64,000 bases of DNA from Serratia sp. AKBS12 (GTDB lineage Bacteria > Pseudomonadota > Gammaproteobacteria > Enterobacterales > Enterobacteriaceae): NCBI RefSeq assembly GCF_024793895.1, contig NZ_JANUSB010000015.1, positions 992,001 through 1,056,000 on the forward strand, written 5' to 3'. The translations under genes were made by a program, and so were the position numbers. Positions 17,933 to 28,703 of this stretch are shown one piece after another. The stretch's first letter is position 1. The number at the start of each line of letters is the position of its first letter. The notes beneath the pieces are model-generated. The model worked only from the letters and a program-made list of their open reading frames with translations, ran no database searches and had not been told where the DNA came from.

Positions 17933-19774
17933 TTAGAACAGTGCTAACGAGCTGAAATCAAACAGTTGGCCTGGGCTGATGCCGGATGCGATCACTTTGA
18001 CAACGTTACCATTGGAGCCTGGATTTATCAGAATGTCATGAATGGTTCGCGTATTGTTCATAAAATACTGGGCGTAATACAGGCTACCAATCCTGACCCA
18101 GGATACCGTCTGACTTTCGACCAGGTCGGTATAGCCATCGTTATAACTTCTGGCCCAAATACCGGTGGAAACGCTGGGAATCGGCGAATCAGGGGGCGTT
18201 ACTACATTGGGATCGCCAATATACGAGGCGACTACCCAAAACGTTCTTGGACCAAGTGGGCGCTGAATGCGCTGCATAATACCTTTATAGGCTGCATTTT
18301 CTCCTGTAGCAGTGAGCTGATTGCCTTCTGCCGTCAGATTGCCATCGATCAGCCAATCGAGAGGCATTTTATTCGCATCAATGTTAATCATACTGGCATT
18401 GGTAAGATAATTATGCGGCGTGGCGGTCAATCGGAAAGCACGTTGAGCCAAGGTTACCTCACCCCTTAAAATATTATAGCCAGGTGCGTTATTAAGGCGG
18501 CCATTTTGCCATAACGGCATAACGGTATTGTTAAAGTTAAGTTGGTAACCGCTATCAACGTCAAAGCGAATGGCCTGTGGCGCCAGGACTCCATTAGGGT
18601 TGTTGGCGGTAGAGAAAGAAACGTTCGTTAGCTGAACGGGAGTAATATTGTTGCGTGTAAGCGATTTCCTCAGAATCATAAACCCGCTATCGGCATTACT
18701 ATAGTCATTGATATAGGAACCATTGGCTATCTGAATATTCGCCGAGGAATCCGAGTCAATATCAATGCAGGTGCTGCAGCGATCGGCCATAAAGTTTGAC
18801 AGGCTGATCCCCCCCAAATAGCTTGTCCCCTCAGTCTTGGTTTTGATAAAGATGCCTTTGCCAAACGCAAAAACGTTACTCAAAAACGTATTGTCATGGC
18901 GATCAAGGTTAAACGCGCAGGAGCCTTCGATGGTGATCGACGCGGCCACCGCCTCAGGGCGTGGTCGTTCTACGTTGGGGTTAACATGAACGTTGGTAAA
19001 GCGGTTTATTTCACGACTGTTAGACAGGTGATAATCACAACGTACGGCCCAACCATAGATGCTGTCAAAATAGTTCGCTTCACCTAACGCGTCGACAAAA
19101 TCGAAGGCGCCGACATAGCGACAATGAGCCACCGACAGGGTTCCTTTCGACGAAATCGTTGCGCCATATTTTATAAATTGCGAACTGGAGCTTGCGGCAT
19201 AATTTTGGTCTGGGTATAAAAATGACCAGCCGTCAAACACCACGTCCCTTTCACAGCTGAAGCAAATAATCCCTACCGGCTTACGGATGATGAATGCGCT
19301 ATCATCGGACAGGTTGGCACGGGCCGAGCCTTGCGAAACATCGCTGGATGGCCCTTGTGCCATGGCTGCACGGTTCCCTTTAACCGTCACGCCGGCGGGG
19401 ACATTGATAGGTTGACTACCGTTAAGCAAATAACGCGCGTTTTCACTGGCATAAACGATTTTGCTTTTTTGCGTGCTGACAAAGGTAATCGCCCTGCCTA
19501 TGGCGACATCAGCCGACGTTGCACCGCTGGGATCGGCACCAAAATCGTCAAAAGTAACCTTGCTGCTTAGTCTCTTCCAGCGAGCACCTCCTGTCGTCAC
19601 AATGATTGTGCCGTTGTTATCGCTGCTCGTGGTGTCAGCCGGGTCATAGTAAAACTCACCGCCACCATGATGACTGCCGGCCTGATGAGAGGTTAAAAAA
19701 ACGACTTGATTGTTTTCTGTGGGTTCGAGTGTTTTCAGTGCAGCGATACCGTCGATATATTGCATTGTAGCCAT
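17933..19774 (-). CDS. Orphan tailspike-like, right-handed beta-helix protein
   Basis: A 613-residue protein without signal peptide. Residues 1-70 resemble the head domain of phage tailspike and colanic-acid-type depolymerases, with the hallmark run of FLTSHQAG, GGGEFYYD and VTTGGARWKR. Then comes a pectate-lyase-3 type opening (FDDFGADPSG, near 80) and a long asparagine- and serine-rich parallel beta-helix. The last 150 residues look like a separate beta-sandwich tip. GAGG precedes ATG 19774; an upstream in-frame ATG at 19804 would add 10 residues. Base composition is more AT-rich than the neighbours. No other phage gene is close, so the native role is unknown. Confidence 0.8.
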   Translation of the reverse strand: MATMQYIDGIAALKTLEPTENNQVVFLTSHQAGSHHGGGEFYYDPADTTSSDNNGTIIVTTGGARWKRLSSKVTFDDFGADPSGATSADVAIGRAITFVSTQKSKIVYASENARYLLNGSQPINVPAGVTVKGNRAAMAQGPSSDVSQGSARANLSDDSAFIIRKPVGIICFSCERDVVFDGWSFLYPDQNYAASSSSQFIKYGATISSKGTLSVAHCRYVGAFDFVDALGEANYFDSIYGWAVRCDYHLSNSREINRFTNVHVNPNVERPRPEAVAASITIEGSCAFNLDRHDNTFLSNVFAFGKGIFIKTKTEGTSYLGGISLSNFMADRCSTCIDIDSDSSANIQIANGSYINDYSNADSGFMILRKSLTRNNITPVQLTNVSFSTANNPNGVLAPQAIRFDVDSGYQLNFNNTVMPLWQNGRLNNAPGYNILRGEVTLAQRAFRLTATPHNYLTNASMINIDANKMPLDWLIDGNLTAEGNQLTATGENAAYKGIMQRIQRPLGPRTFWVVASYIGDPNVVTPPDSPIPSVSTGIWARSYNDGYTDLVESQTVSWVRIGSLYYAQYFMNNTRTIHDILINPGSNGNVVKVIASGISPGQLFDFSSLALF

Positions 19775-19961
19775 GATGTTATCCTCGGTTGGGTTCATTG
19801 GCATGTTATCGAGCCGATAGAGCCCCTGCTATCGATGGCGGTTGTGCCTCTGATGCCACAACGGACCCCATCAGAAAAATGAAGTCAGGCAAGGGAGCAA
19901 CCCTCGGCGGTCGTGTGATATATTTGCTGCCGAAACGTTAATTTTATTATTGTCAGGTAGC

Positions 19962-20675
19962 ATGATTAACCCGTTAGTTAAGCAGTTGAAGATTGGATGT
20001 GCGCGCCTGTGGCCGCACCCGCTGGGCGTAGGGAAGAAGGAGATGTTGCTCTCCGGTTGCGGCGCCGGTTTAGGATTAATGATCACCGGCTGGATCAGCC
20101 ATTGGATGCTGGGGGAGGCCAATCTATGGTTTATCGCGCCGATGGGCGCCTCGGCGGTATTGCTGTTTGGCGTACCGGGCAGTCCACTGGCGCAGCCGTG
20201 GTCAATCGTTGGCGGCAACCTGGTAGCGGCAACGGTGGGGGTCAGCGTTGGCGTACCGATCGCCGATCCCGGCATCGCCTGCGGCGTTGCGGTGGGCATC
20301 GCCATTGTGCTGATGTTCAAACTGCGCTGTTTGCATCCGCCGAGCGGTGCCGTGGCGTTGACGGCGATCCTCGGCGGGCCGACGGTGCATCAGTTGGGCT
20401 ACGGCTTTGTGCTGACGCCGGTGTTGCTCAACTCCGTGTTGCTGGCTTTGCTGGCGCTGGTGTTCAACAATCTGGCTGGCCGCCGCTATCCGCACGCATT
20501 GGCCGACGCGGAGGCCAAGCCGGAACCGCTACCGATGGACGTACCGATCACCCGTGCGGATCTGCATGCTGCGCTGATGGACGGTGAATTTCTCGATATT
20601 GATGAAGACGACCTGCAGGAAATATTGCAGCGGGCAGAATGCGCTGCGCATCGGCGATTGGACATGCGCTCTTAA
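19962..20675 (+). CDS. HPP-family integral membrane protein without CBS domains
   Basis: A 237-residue protein with about four to five membrane segments and the naming motif H-P-P (CLHPPSGAVALTA). HPP proteins are poorly characterised; plant and cyanobacterial relatives are linked to nitrite transport. Many bacterial members continue into a pair of CBS domains; here the linker segment (DLHAALMDGEFLDIDEDDLQEIL) is kept but the protein stops where CBS would begin. It lies between the tailspike-like gene and cmoB, where E. coli has different genes. Confidence 0.82.
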   Translation: MINPLVKQLKIGCARLWPHPLGVGKKEMLLSGCGAGLGLMITGWISHWMLGEANLWFIAPMGASAVLLFGVPGSPLAQPWSIVGGNLVAATVGVSVGVPIADPGIACGVAVGIAIVLMFKLRCLHPPSGAVALTAILGGPTVHQLGYGFVLTPVLLNSVLLALLALVFNNLAGRRYPHALADAEAKPEPLPMDVPITRADLHAALMDGEFLDIDEDDLQEILQRAECAAHRRLDMRS

Positions 20676-20737
20676 GCGCCAACCTGACGGCCGCGCACCG
20701 TGCCTGTGGCACCGCGGCCGTTCAGCAACCGGGTGGG

Positions 20738-22461
<1,724 letters not shown>

Positions 22462-22485
22462 TCAGCTCAGAATTCGAAGGGGCGT

Positions 22486-22491
22486 ATTCTA
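22486..22491 (-). promoter_or_regulatory. Candidate -10 element for cmoA
   Basis: TAGAAT on the minus strand, 36 bases before the cmoA ATG, followed by a GC-rich stretch. The -35 is poor and would fall at the edge of the dispersed repeat starting near 22502. Confidence 0.35.
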
Positions 22492-22501
22492 GCAGATATA
22501 G

Positions 22502-22620
22502 CCTAAATAATTCGAGTTGCATCGAGGCACGGCGGAGCGACAGACGATTTGCACTCGCTGGCATTGGCCGTCAAGAGGGTACAGGCGGAGGGACGAGTGA
22601 GTGGATTCAGATACCCGCTT
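22502..22620. repeat. Probable partial copy of a dispersed enterobacterial intergenic repeat
   Basis: The stretch starts with CCTAAATAATTCGAGTTGCA, which I recognise as one end of a non-coding repeat scattered through Serratia and Yersinia genomes. The remainder (to about 22620) is only partly like the copies I remember, so the right boundary is approximate. It lies between cmoA and yecN. Confidence 0.5.
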
Positions 22621-22656
22621 CGGGAACAGGCGGCAACGCCGCCTTGAACCGCAATA

Positions 22657-23052
22657 TCAGTACAGGCTGAAGATCAGATCCCACGGCAGGTAGACGATAT
22701 TTGCCAACACCATCAGGACCAGGGCAATGTAGGTGGCGGACATGCCAGAACGACGCCAACCGACTTCACGGTTGCGCAGACCGTAATAATGCACCAGTCG
22801 GCCGGTCATCAGCATCAGGCCACACACGTGAATCATCCATACACCCGCGCCGTTCATCTCCATCATTATCAGCAGCACGGCGGCAATCGGGATGTATTCA
22901 ACGGCGTTACCATGCACGCGAATGGCGGTTTGCAGTTCGTAAAAACCGCCGTCACCGTAGGCGACGCGATACTGTGTTCTAAGTTTGACTACGTCGTAAG
23001 AGAGTTTGATCAACAACAATGCGCCGAGCACCACATAAAGCGCGCTTACCAT
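22657..23052 (-). CDS. yecN: MAPEG-family membrane protein YecN
   Basis: A 131-residue inner-membrane protein with four hydrophobic segments, the same length as E. coli YecN. MAPEG members include glutathione transferases; the conserved segment around RVHGNAVEYIP is present. The bacterial function is not established. It is followed downstream by the repeat region and cmoA on the same strand. Confidence 0.93.
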   Translation of the reverse strand: MVSALYVVLGALLLIKLSYDVVKLRTQYRVAYGDGGFYELQTAIRVHGNAVEYIPIAAVLLIMMEMNGAGVWMIHVCGLMLMTGRLVHYYGLRNREVGWRRSGMSATYIALVLMVLANIVYLPWDLIFSLY

Positions 23053-23154
23053 TATTTAACTCCATTCCCTAACCAAAACTGGCAACAGCATGATAACTGC
23101 CATTAGTCCGGCTGTCGCGGAGAAAAATCTGATGGAATGCGTCAGATTAATTGG

Positions 23155-23985
23155 TTAAAACAGTGAGTTCTGTTCCGGCCAGTCCGGTGGCGCAGGCAAT
23201 GCCGGGATAACCCGCCGCAGCTGCTGCCAGATTTTTTGCGCCTGTTGGGGGGAGTCACCGTTATCCGGGGTGTGAATAAAAAGGTAAGGATTGTGCCGCT
23301 GTTGCCAGTCGGGCAGTTTTTGTTGCCAAGGGGCGAACCAGCGCAGATTATCCTCCAGCACATCGCCGCCAATGAAGCGCACCAGCGGGTTATTGGCGGT
23401 AATCAGCGCATGCACCGGCAGCATCGGTTTTTTCTGCTGGGCGTCACGTACTGCGGCACTGTTGGCGGTGGCGTGATGTACCGGTCGGCTATCGAGGATC
23501 ACCCGGTTGATGCCGCGCTGATGTAGCCCCTGATTCAGCTGGCGCTCTTCTTCACCCTTGGCGAAAAACGTCGGGTGACGCACCTCCACCCCGTAGGTGA
23601 ATGTTTTGGGCAACGCGTCGAAAAACGCCCACATCGTCGGCAGCTCGGCCGGACCGAACGCTGGCGGCAATTGCAACCACAGTTGGCCGATGCGTTGCTC
23701 GACGGGCGTCAGACATTGATAAAAAGCTTGAATATCCGCGCTGCAATTGCGCAGTGCCGCCTTATGGCTAATAGTGGAGGGAAACTTGAAACAGAAGCGA
23801 AAGTTGTCATCGGTCATGGCGTGCCAGCGCTGAACGACCTCCAGCTTCGGCAGCGCATAAAAGGTGGTATTGCCTTCCACGCAGTTAAAGTAGCGACTGT
23901 AGTCAGCCAGATCGCGCAGCCCGATACGTTGCCAGGCCGGGTGTTGCCATTGGGGTAATCCGATATACATTAGCGCCTTCGTCAT
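23155..23985 (-). CDS. yecE: DUF72 family protein YecE
   Basis: A 276-residue TIM-barrel protein of the DUF72 family (E. coli YecE 272). Recognisable parts are NCVEGNTTFYALP near residue 35 and FKFPSTISH near residue 67. The function is unknown. It lies 45 bases downstream of yecD on the same strand. Confidence 0.92.
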   Translation of the reverse strand: MTKALMYIGLPQWQHPAWQRIGLRDLADYSRYFNCVEGNTTFYALPKLEVVQRWHAMTDDNFRFCFKFPSTISHKAALRNCSADIQAFYQCLTPVEQRIGQLWLQLPPAFGPAELPTMWAFFDALPKTFTYGVEVRHPTFFAKGEEERQLNQGLHQRGINRVILDSRPVHHATANSAAVRDAQQKKPMLPVHALITANNPLVRFIGGDVLEDNLRWFAPWQQKLPDWQQRHNPYLFIHTPDNGDSPQQAQKIWQQLRRVIPALPAPPDWPEQNSLF

Positions 23986-24030
23986 GCATCGGCTGCCCCG
24001 GCAGGGCAGCGCAAAAAAATAATGCCTACG

Positions 24031-24615
24031 TTAGCGTGCAACCTTGAGCGCGGCAAGAATTTCACCGGTGCTGCGCACTCGTGCCAGGCGTGGGAAGATA
24101 TTCTTGAAGGCAAAATGATGCATCTCGTCGTTCGGCGCGCTGCACATGTCTTCGGCGACGATCAGTTCAAACCCAAGCTCCCAGGCGGCACGCGCGGTGG
24201 ATTCAACGCCGATGTTGGTGGCGATGCCGCCCAGAACCAGCGTTTTTATGCCGCGACGGCGCAGCTGCATTTCCAGATCGGTGCCGTAGAACGCCCCCCA
24301 TTGACGTTTGACGATCAGAATATCGCTGTCGTCGACCGCCAGTGCGTCCGGGAAGGTCCACCAATCTGCGGGCAAGCCGCCAACCGGCGCCGGGGTTGGT
24401 TGATCGACCGGTTGTTTCAGCGCTTCGGCGAACGAATCCGACCAGCCAACGCGTACCAGCATCACCGGCGCGCCAAGCACACGGAAGCGGCCGGCAAGAT
24501 GTGCGGCGTGTGTGACTACCTGTTCTGCGCTGTGCGGGCCACCGGCGTAGGGCAGAATACCGTTTTGCAAATCGATAACCACTAGCGCAGTGGTTTGGGC
24601 ATCAATGTTTAACAT
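24031..24615 (-). CDS. yecD: Isochorismatase-family protein YecD
   Basis: A 194-residue cysteine-hydrolase-fold protein (E. coli YecD 188). The aspartate (VVIDLQNG) and lysine (VKRQWGAF) of the family triad are present, but the usual nucleophile cysteine in the TxxCV motif is replaced by glycine (ATNIGVEST). E. coli YecD also has NIGVEST by my recollection, so this is a lineage trait and not a new mutation. Classical amidohydrolase activity is therefore doubtful. It is divergent from aspS. Confidence 0.9.
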   Translation of the reverse strand: MLNIDAQTTALVVIDLQNGILPYAGGPHSAEQVVTHAAHLAGRFRVLGAPVMLVRVGWSDSFAEALKQPVDQPTPAPVGGLPADWWTFPDALAVDDSDILIVKRQWGAFYGTDLEMQLRRRGIKTLVLGGIATNIGVESTARAAWELGFELIVAEDMCSAPNDEMHHFAFKNIFPRLARVRSTGEILAALKVAR

Positions 24616-24802
24616 GGCGATTTCTCATGATGTAAATGGGTTAAATCACCGCTGTAACCGACACGCGTAACCCGGTGTGTTACAGCAGGTTGTTTCAGGC
24701 TACGTGAAAATTCTGCGCCGGGTTAACGGGAATTTTGTTAACCAATGTGTTGATTCGGGTAAAAACGCGCCATTTAGCCGTTGAACAATGCTGTGTTCGC
24801 AC

Positions 24803-24831
24803 TTATCGGACGGATGAATTTCCTTTATAAT
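24803..24831 (+). promoter_or_regulatory. Candidate aspS promoter
   Basis: -35 TTATCG (24803-24808), a 17 bp spacer and a perfect -10 TATAAT (24826-24831). Transcripts would carry a leader of about 175 bases including the 43-codon ORF. Confidence 0.55.
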
Positions 24832-24868
24832 GACCGCCTTTTTTCAACACTCTTTAATCCTACGACCT

Positions 24869-25000
24869 ATGCCGATTTACGAATGTGCCTACGCTGCCGA
24901 CCGGCGTCGCGCGAGGCGATTCAAAACAGGTAATAAGCGTTCATCGGATAACCGCAGCGTGCAGAGCAGCAATTTCTCTGGCGCAGCATCGGCTGAGTAA
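24869..25000 (+). pseudogene. Small ORF, possible internally deleted FmdB-type zinc ribbon protein
   Basis: A 43-codon ATG frame ends 11 bases before the aspS start. It begins MPIYEC and later reads FKTGNKRSSDN. FmdB-family proteins start MPIYEYxC and end in a segment like DFKTGxKKN followed by a serine-rich tail, and in other gammaproteobacteria an fmdB gene can precede aspS. The zinc-ribbon middle would be missing. No good ribosome site is visible. It may be a remnant, a leader peptide or chance; the match covers only short stretches. Confidence 0.3.
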
Positions 25001-25011
25001 AAGGATAGCGT

Positions 25012-26796
25012 ATGCGTACTGAATATTGCGGGCAGTTGAATCTGTCTCACGTGGGCCAGGAAGTGACTTTGTGCGGTTGGGTCAATCGTCGTCGCGATTT
25101 GGGCGGCCTGATCTTTATTGATATGCGTGACCGCGAAGGCATCGTGCAGGTGTTCTTCGATCCGGACCAGAAAACGGCGTTCGATAAGGCATTCGAGTTA
25201 CGCAACGAGTTCTGTATTCAGATCGTCGGCACCGTACGCGCCCGTCCAGCCAGCCAGATCAACAAAGACATGGCCACCGGCGAAGTAGAAGTATTCGCCC
25301 ACGCGTTGGAGATCATTAACCGCTCCGAGCCGCTGCCACTGGACTCCAACCAGACCAATAGCGAAGAAGCACGCCTGAAATACCGCTATCTGGATCTGCG
25401 TCGTCCAGAAATGGCCGACCGTCTGAAAGCCCGAGCCAAAATCACCAGTTTTGTGCGCCGTTTTATGGATCGGCACGGTTTCCTCGATATCGAAACCCCA
25501 ATGCTGACCAAAGCCACGCCGGAAGGCGCGCGCGATTACCTGGTGCCAAGCCGGGTACATAAGGGCAAGTTTTACGCGTTGCCTCAGTCGCCGCAGTTGT
25601 TCAAGCAGTTGCTGATGATGTCCGGCTTCGACCGTTACTATCAGATCGTCAAATGCTTCCGCGACGAAGATTTGCGTGCCGACCGTCAGCCTGAATTTAC
25701 CCAGATCGACGTGGAAACCTCCTTTATGAGCGCCGATCAGGTGCGTGAAGTGATGGAGCAACTGGTGCGCGAGCTGTGGCAAGAGGTGAAGGGCGTCGAT
25801 CTTGGCGATTTCCCGGTGATGACCTTTGCCGAAGCAATGCGCCGTTATGGCTCTGACAAACCGGACCTGCGTAACCCGCTGGAACTGGTGGACGTTGCCG
25901 ATCTGGTGAAGGACGTTGAGTTCAAGGTGTTCTCCGGTCCGGCTAACGATGTCAAGGGACGCGTAGCGGCGATCCGCGTACCGGGCGGCGCGCAGCTGAC
26001 CCGCAAGCAGATCGACGAGTACGGTGCGTTCGTCAATATTTATGGTGCCAAAGGCCTGGCATGGCTGAAGGTCAACGACCGCGCCGCAGGTCTCGAGGGC
26101 GTACAGAGCCCGATCGCCAAATTCCTCAACGCCGAGGTGCTGGAAGCCATGCTGGCGCGCAGCGAAGCGCAGACCGGCGACATTCTTTTCTTCGGTGCTG
26201 ACAGCCACAAAATCGTGACCGATGCCATGGGCGCGCTGCGCCTGAAACTGGGCCGCGATTTGCAGCTGACCAAGCTGGACGCATGGGCGCCGCTGTGGGT
26301 CGTCGACTTCCCAATGTTCGAGGACGACGGCGAAGGCGGTCTGGCAGCGATGCACCACCCATTCACCGCGCCGCGAGATATGGCACCGGAAGCGCTGGCA
26401 AACGATCCTACCAGCGCCATCGCCAATGCCTATGACATGGTAGTGAACGGCTATGAAGTCGGTGGCGGTTCAGTGCGTATTCACCGTAGCGAGATGCAAC
26501 AGACGGTATTTGGCATTCTCGGCATCAATGAACATGAGCAGCGTGAGAAGTTCGGTTTCCTGCTGGATGCGCTGAAGTATGGCACGCCGCCGCACGCCGG
26601 CCTGGCCTTCGGTCTGGATCGCCTGGTGATGCTGTTGACCGGTACCGACAATATCCGTGACGTGATCGCCTTCCCGAAAACCACCGCTGCGGCCTGCCTG
26701 ATGACCGATGCGCCTAGCTTTGCCAACCCGGCGGCGTTGCAGGAGCTCGCCATCAGCGTGGTGAAGAAAGCCGCTAGCGAACAAGAGAGCGAGTGA
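25012..26796 (+). CDS. aspS: Aspartyl-tRNA synthetase
   Basis: A 594-residue class II synthetase (E. coli 590) that charges tRNA-Asp. The N-terminal OB-fold anticodon domain has [23 protein letters not shown]. Motif 2 is [16 protein letters not shown], a bacterial GAD insertion domain follows, and motif 3 is [22 protein letters not shown] precedes the ATG. Its stop overlaps the nudB start (TGATG). Confidence 0.97.
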   Translation: MRTEYCGQLNLSHVGQEVTLCGWVNRRRDLGGLIFIDMRDREGIVQVFFDPDQKTAFDKAFELRNEFCIQIVGTVRARPASQINKDMATGEVEVFAHALEIINRSEPLPLDSNQTNSEEARLKYRYLDLRRPEMADRLKARAKITSFVRRFMDRHGFLDIETPMLTKATPEGARDYLVPSRVHKGKFYALPQSPQLFKQLLMMSGFDRYYQIVKCFRDEDLRADRQPEFTQIDVETSFMSADQVREVMEQLVRELWQEVKGVDLGDFPVMTFAEAMRRYGSDKPDLRNPLELVDVADLVKDVEFKVFSGPANDVKGRVAAIRVPGGAQLTRKQIDEYGAFVNIYGAKGLAWLKVNDRAAGLEGVQSPIAKFLNAEVLEAMLARSEAQTGDILFFGADSHKIVTDAMGALRLKLGRDLQLTKLDAWAPLWVVDFPMFEDDGEGGLAAMHHPFTAPRDMAPEALANDPTSAIANAYDMVVNGYEVGGGSVRIHRSEMQQTVFGILGINEHEQREKFGFLLDALKYGTPPHAGLAFGLDRLVMLLTGTDNIRDVIAFPKTTAAACLMTDAPSFANPAALQELAISVVKKAASEQESE

Positions 26797-27242
26797 TGAA
26801 CTACAAGCGTCCCGAGTCTATTCTGGTAGTGATTTACGCGCGATCCAGTGGTCGGGTGCTGATGTTACAGCGGCGCGATGATACCGAGTTCTGGCAGTCG
26901 GTTACCGGCAGCCTGGAATTGGATGAGTCGCCGCCGTGTGCCGCACGGCGTGAGGTCATGGAAGAAATCGGCATCGATATCGAAGCAGAGAATCTGCCAT
27001 TGTTCGATTGTCAGCGCTGTGTGGAGTTTGAACTCTTTGTCCATTTGCGACATCGCTATGCGCCGGGAACCACGCGTAATAAAGAGCATTGGTTCTGTCT
27101 GGCGTTGCCCGAAGAGCGCGAGCCGGTGATTACCGAGCATCATGCTTACCAATGGCTTGAGGCGGCCGACGCCATCAAATTGACCAAGTCATGGAGCAAT
27201 CAGCAGGCGATTGAAGAGTTTGTGATTAATTCAGTCCAGTAG
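26796..27242 (+). CDS. nudB: Dihydroneopterin triphosphate diphosphatase
   Basis: A 148-residue Nudix hydrolase (E. coli NudB 150). It removes pyrophosphate from dihydroneopterin triphosphate in folate synthesis. The Nudix box GxxxxxExxxxxxxREVxEE is met by [22 protein letters not shown]. The ATG at 26796 overlaps the aspS stop; a GTG three bases earlier is the alternative. The operon aspS-nudB-yebC-ruvC follows E. coli order. Confidence 0.93.
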   Translation: MNYKRPESILVVIYARSSGRVLMLQRRDDTEFWQSVTGSLELDESPPCAARREVMEEIGIDIEAENLPLFDCQRCVEFELFVHLRHRYAPGTTRNKEHWFCLALPEEREPVITEHHAYQWLEAADAIKLTKSWSNQQAIEEFVINSVQ

Positions 27243-27264
27243 TCTTTATTTTTGGAGATATTTT

Positions 27265-28008
27265 ATGGCAGGTCACAGTAAATGGGCCAACACAAAGCAC
27301 CGTAAAGCGGCACAAGATGCCAAGCGCGGCAAGATTTTCACCAAAATTATCCGTGAGCTGGTGACGGCGGCCAAACTGGGCGGCGGCGATCCGGATTCCA
27401 ACCCGCGTCTGCGCGCGGCGATGGACAAGGCGCTGTCCAACAACATGACGCGCGATACCATGAACCGCGCCATTGCGCGCGGCGTCGGCGGCGACGACGA
27501 CAGCAACATGGAAACCATCATTTACGAAGGCTACGGACCGGGCGGCACCGCCATCATGATCGAATGCCTGAGCGACAACCGTAACCGCACCGTGGCGGAA
27601 GTGCGCCATGCCTTCACCAAGTGTGGCGGCAACCTGGGTACCGACGGCTCGGTGGCTTACCTGTTCACCAAGAAAGGCGTCATTACCTATGCACCGGGTC
27701 TGGACGAAGACACGCTGATGGAAGCGGCACTGGAAGCCGGCGCTGAAGACATCATGACCTATGACGACGGCGCGATTGACGTTTACACCGCGTGGGAAAA
27801 TCTGGGCGAAGTCAAAGACGCGCTGACCGCTGCCGGTTTCACCGCCGAGGCGGCCGAAGTGTCGATGATCCCGTCGACCAAAGCCGATATGGACGAAGAA
27901 ACCGCGCCGAAACTGCTGCGTCTGATCGACATGCTGGAAGACTGCGACGACGTGCAGGAGGTTTACCATAACGGTGAAATCTCCGACGAGGTGGCGGCGA
28001 CGCTGTAA
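27265..28008 (+). CDS. yebC: YebC/PmpR-family (TACO1-like) protein
   Basis: A 247-residue protein (E. coli 246) with the universal start [27 protein letters not shown]. The family has been described as DNA-binding regulators and, more recently, as factors easing ribosome stalling at proline stretches. It is three-domain, highly acidic and cytoplasmic. GGAG lies 8 bases before the start. Confidence 0.96.
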   Translation: MAGHSKWANTKHRKAAQDAKRGKIFTKIIRELVTAAKLGGGDPDSNPRLRAAMDKALSNNMTRDTMNRAIARGVGGDDDSNMETIIYEGYGPGGTAIMIECLSDNRNRTVAEVRHAFTKCGGNLGTDGSVAYLFTKKGVITYAPGLDEDTLMEAALEAGAEDIMTYDDGAIDVYTAWENLGEVKDALTAAGFTAEAAEVSMIPSTKADMDEETAPKLLRLIDMLEDCDDVQEVYHNGEISDEVAATL

Positions 28009-28069
28009 TGCGCGCGGATGCGCGACAGCGCAGGGCGATGCTGGCTGTTCACACGGGGCGGGGCTGACA

Positions 28070-28591
28070 ATGGCGATTATTCTTGGTATCGATCCAGGTT
28101 CGCGCATCACCGGTTATGGCCTGATCCGTCAGCAGGGTCGTCAGCTGACCTATGTCGCCAGCGGCTGCATTCGCACGGTGGTGGACGATATGCCGACGCG
28201 CTTGAAGCTGATCTACGCCGGCGTCAGTGAAATCATCACTCAGTTCCAGCCGGATTTTTTTGCCATCGAGCAGGTGTTTATGGCGAAAAACCCGGACTCG
28301 GCGCTGAAGCTTGGGCAGGCGCGCGGCGTGGCGATCGTAGCTGCCGTCAACCAGAACCTTGAGGTGTTCGAGTATGCGGCACGTCAGGTCAAGCAGACGG
28401 TGGTTGGCACCGGAGCGGCGGAAAAGAGCCAGGTGCAGCATATGGTGCGCTCGTTGCTCAAGCTGTCTGCCAACCCGCAGGCGGATGCCGCCGATGCTCT
28501 GGCGATTGCCATCACCCATTGCCACCTCAGCCAAAACGTGCTGCGCATGAGCGAAGGGCGGTTGAATCTGGCACGCGGCCGGCTACGCTGA
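28070..28591 (+). CDS. ruvC: Holliday junction resolvase RuvC
   Basis: A 173-residue endonuclease, the same length as E. coli RuvC, that cuts Holliday junctions. Catalytic acids are D8 in GIDPGSR, E67 in FAIEQVF, and D139/D142 in ADAADALA (numbered with Met). The start at 28070 gives [12 protein letters not shown]; longer frames are not conserved. It lies directly upstream of ruvAB without the yebB gene found in E. coli. Confidence 0.97.
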   Translation: MAIILGIDPGSRITGYGLIRQQGRQLTYVASGCIRTVVDDMPTRLKLIYAGVSEIITQFQPDFFAIEQVFMAKNPDSALKLGQARGVAIVAAVNQNLEVFEYAARQVKQTVVGTGAAEKSQVQHMVRSLLKLSANPQADAADALAIAITHCHLSQNVLRMSEGRLNLARGRLR

Positions 28592-28614
28592 AAACGCGCG
28601 CTGCAACAACACGG

Positions 28615-28640
28615 GCTGGATATTCATCCAGCCTTTTTTA
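28615..28640 (+). terminator. ruvC terminator coinciding with the LexA box
   Basis: GGCTGGAT / ATCCAGCC with a four-base loop (ATTC) is followed by TTTTTT, which looks like an intrinsic terminator after ruvC. The same palindrome is the SOS box of ruvA. Confidence 0.65.
28616..28631 (+). promoter_or_regulatory. LexA (SOS) box of ruvAB
   Basis: CTGGATATTCATCCAG fits the CTG-N10-CAG LexA consensus and closely resembles the known E. coli ruvA operator. A -10 TATAAG lies at 28644-28649, placing the box over the -35 region so that LexA would block RNA polymerase. Confidence 0.85.
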
Positions 28641-28703
28641 TGGTATAAGCTTAGCAGCATTGCATGGCCGCAGGCCGTGATCGGAATCCAAGCAGGAGGG
28701 TAA

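Larger units (their letters stand above)
24616..25011. other. yecD-aspS intergenic region
   Basis: Nearly 400 bases holding a candidate aspS promoter (24803-24831) and a 43-codon ORF (24869-25000) described separately. The left part (24616-24780) shows no other clear structure. Confidence 0.5.

Noticed and set aside
17933-20675. Prophage remnant
   Set aside because: Only one phage-like gene is present; no integrase, capsid, lysis or further tail gene and no flanking repeats were found.
25198-26358. 386-codon open frame antisense to aspS
   Set aside because: Shadow of the strongly conserved aspS gene; composition is rich in His and Gln as expected from a reverse frame.
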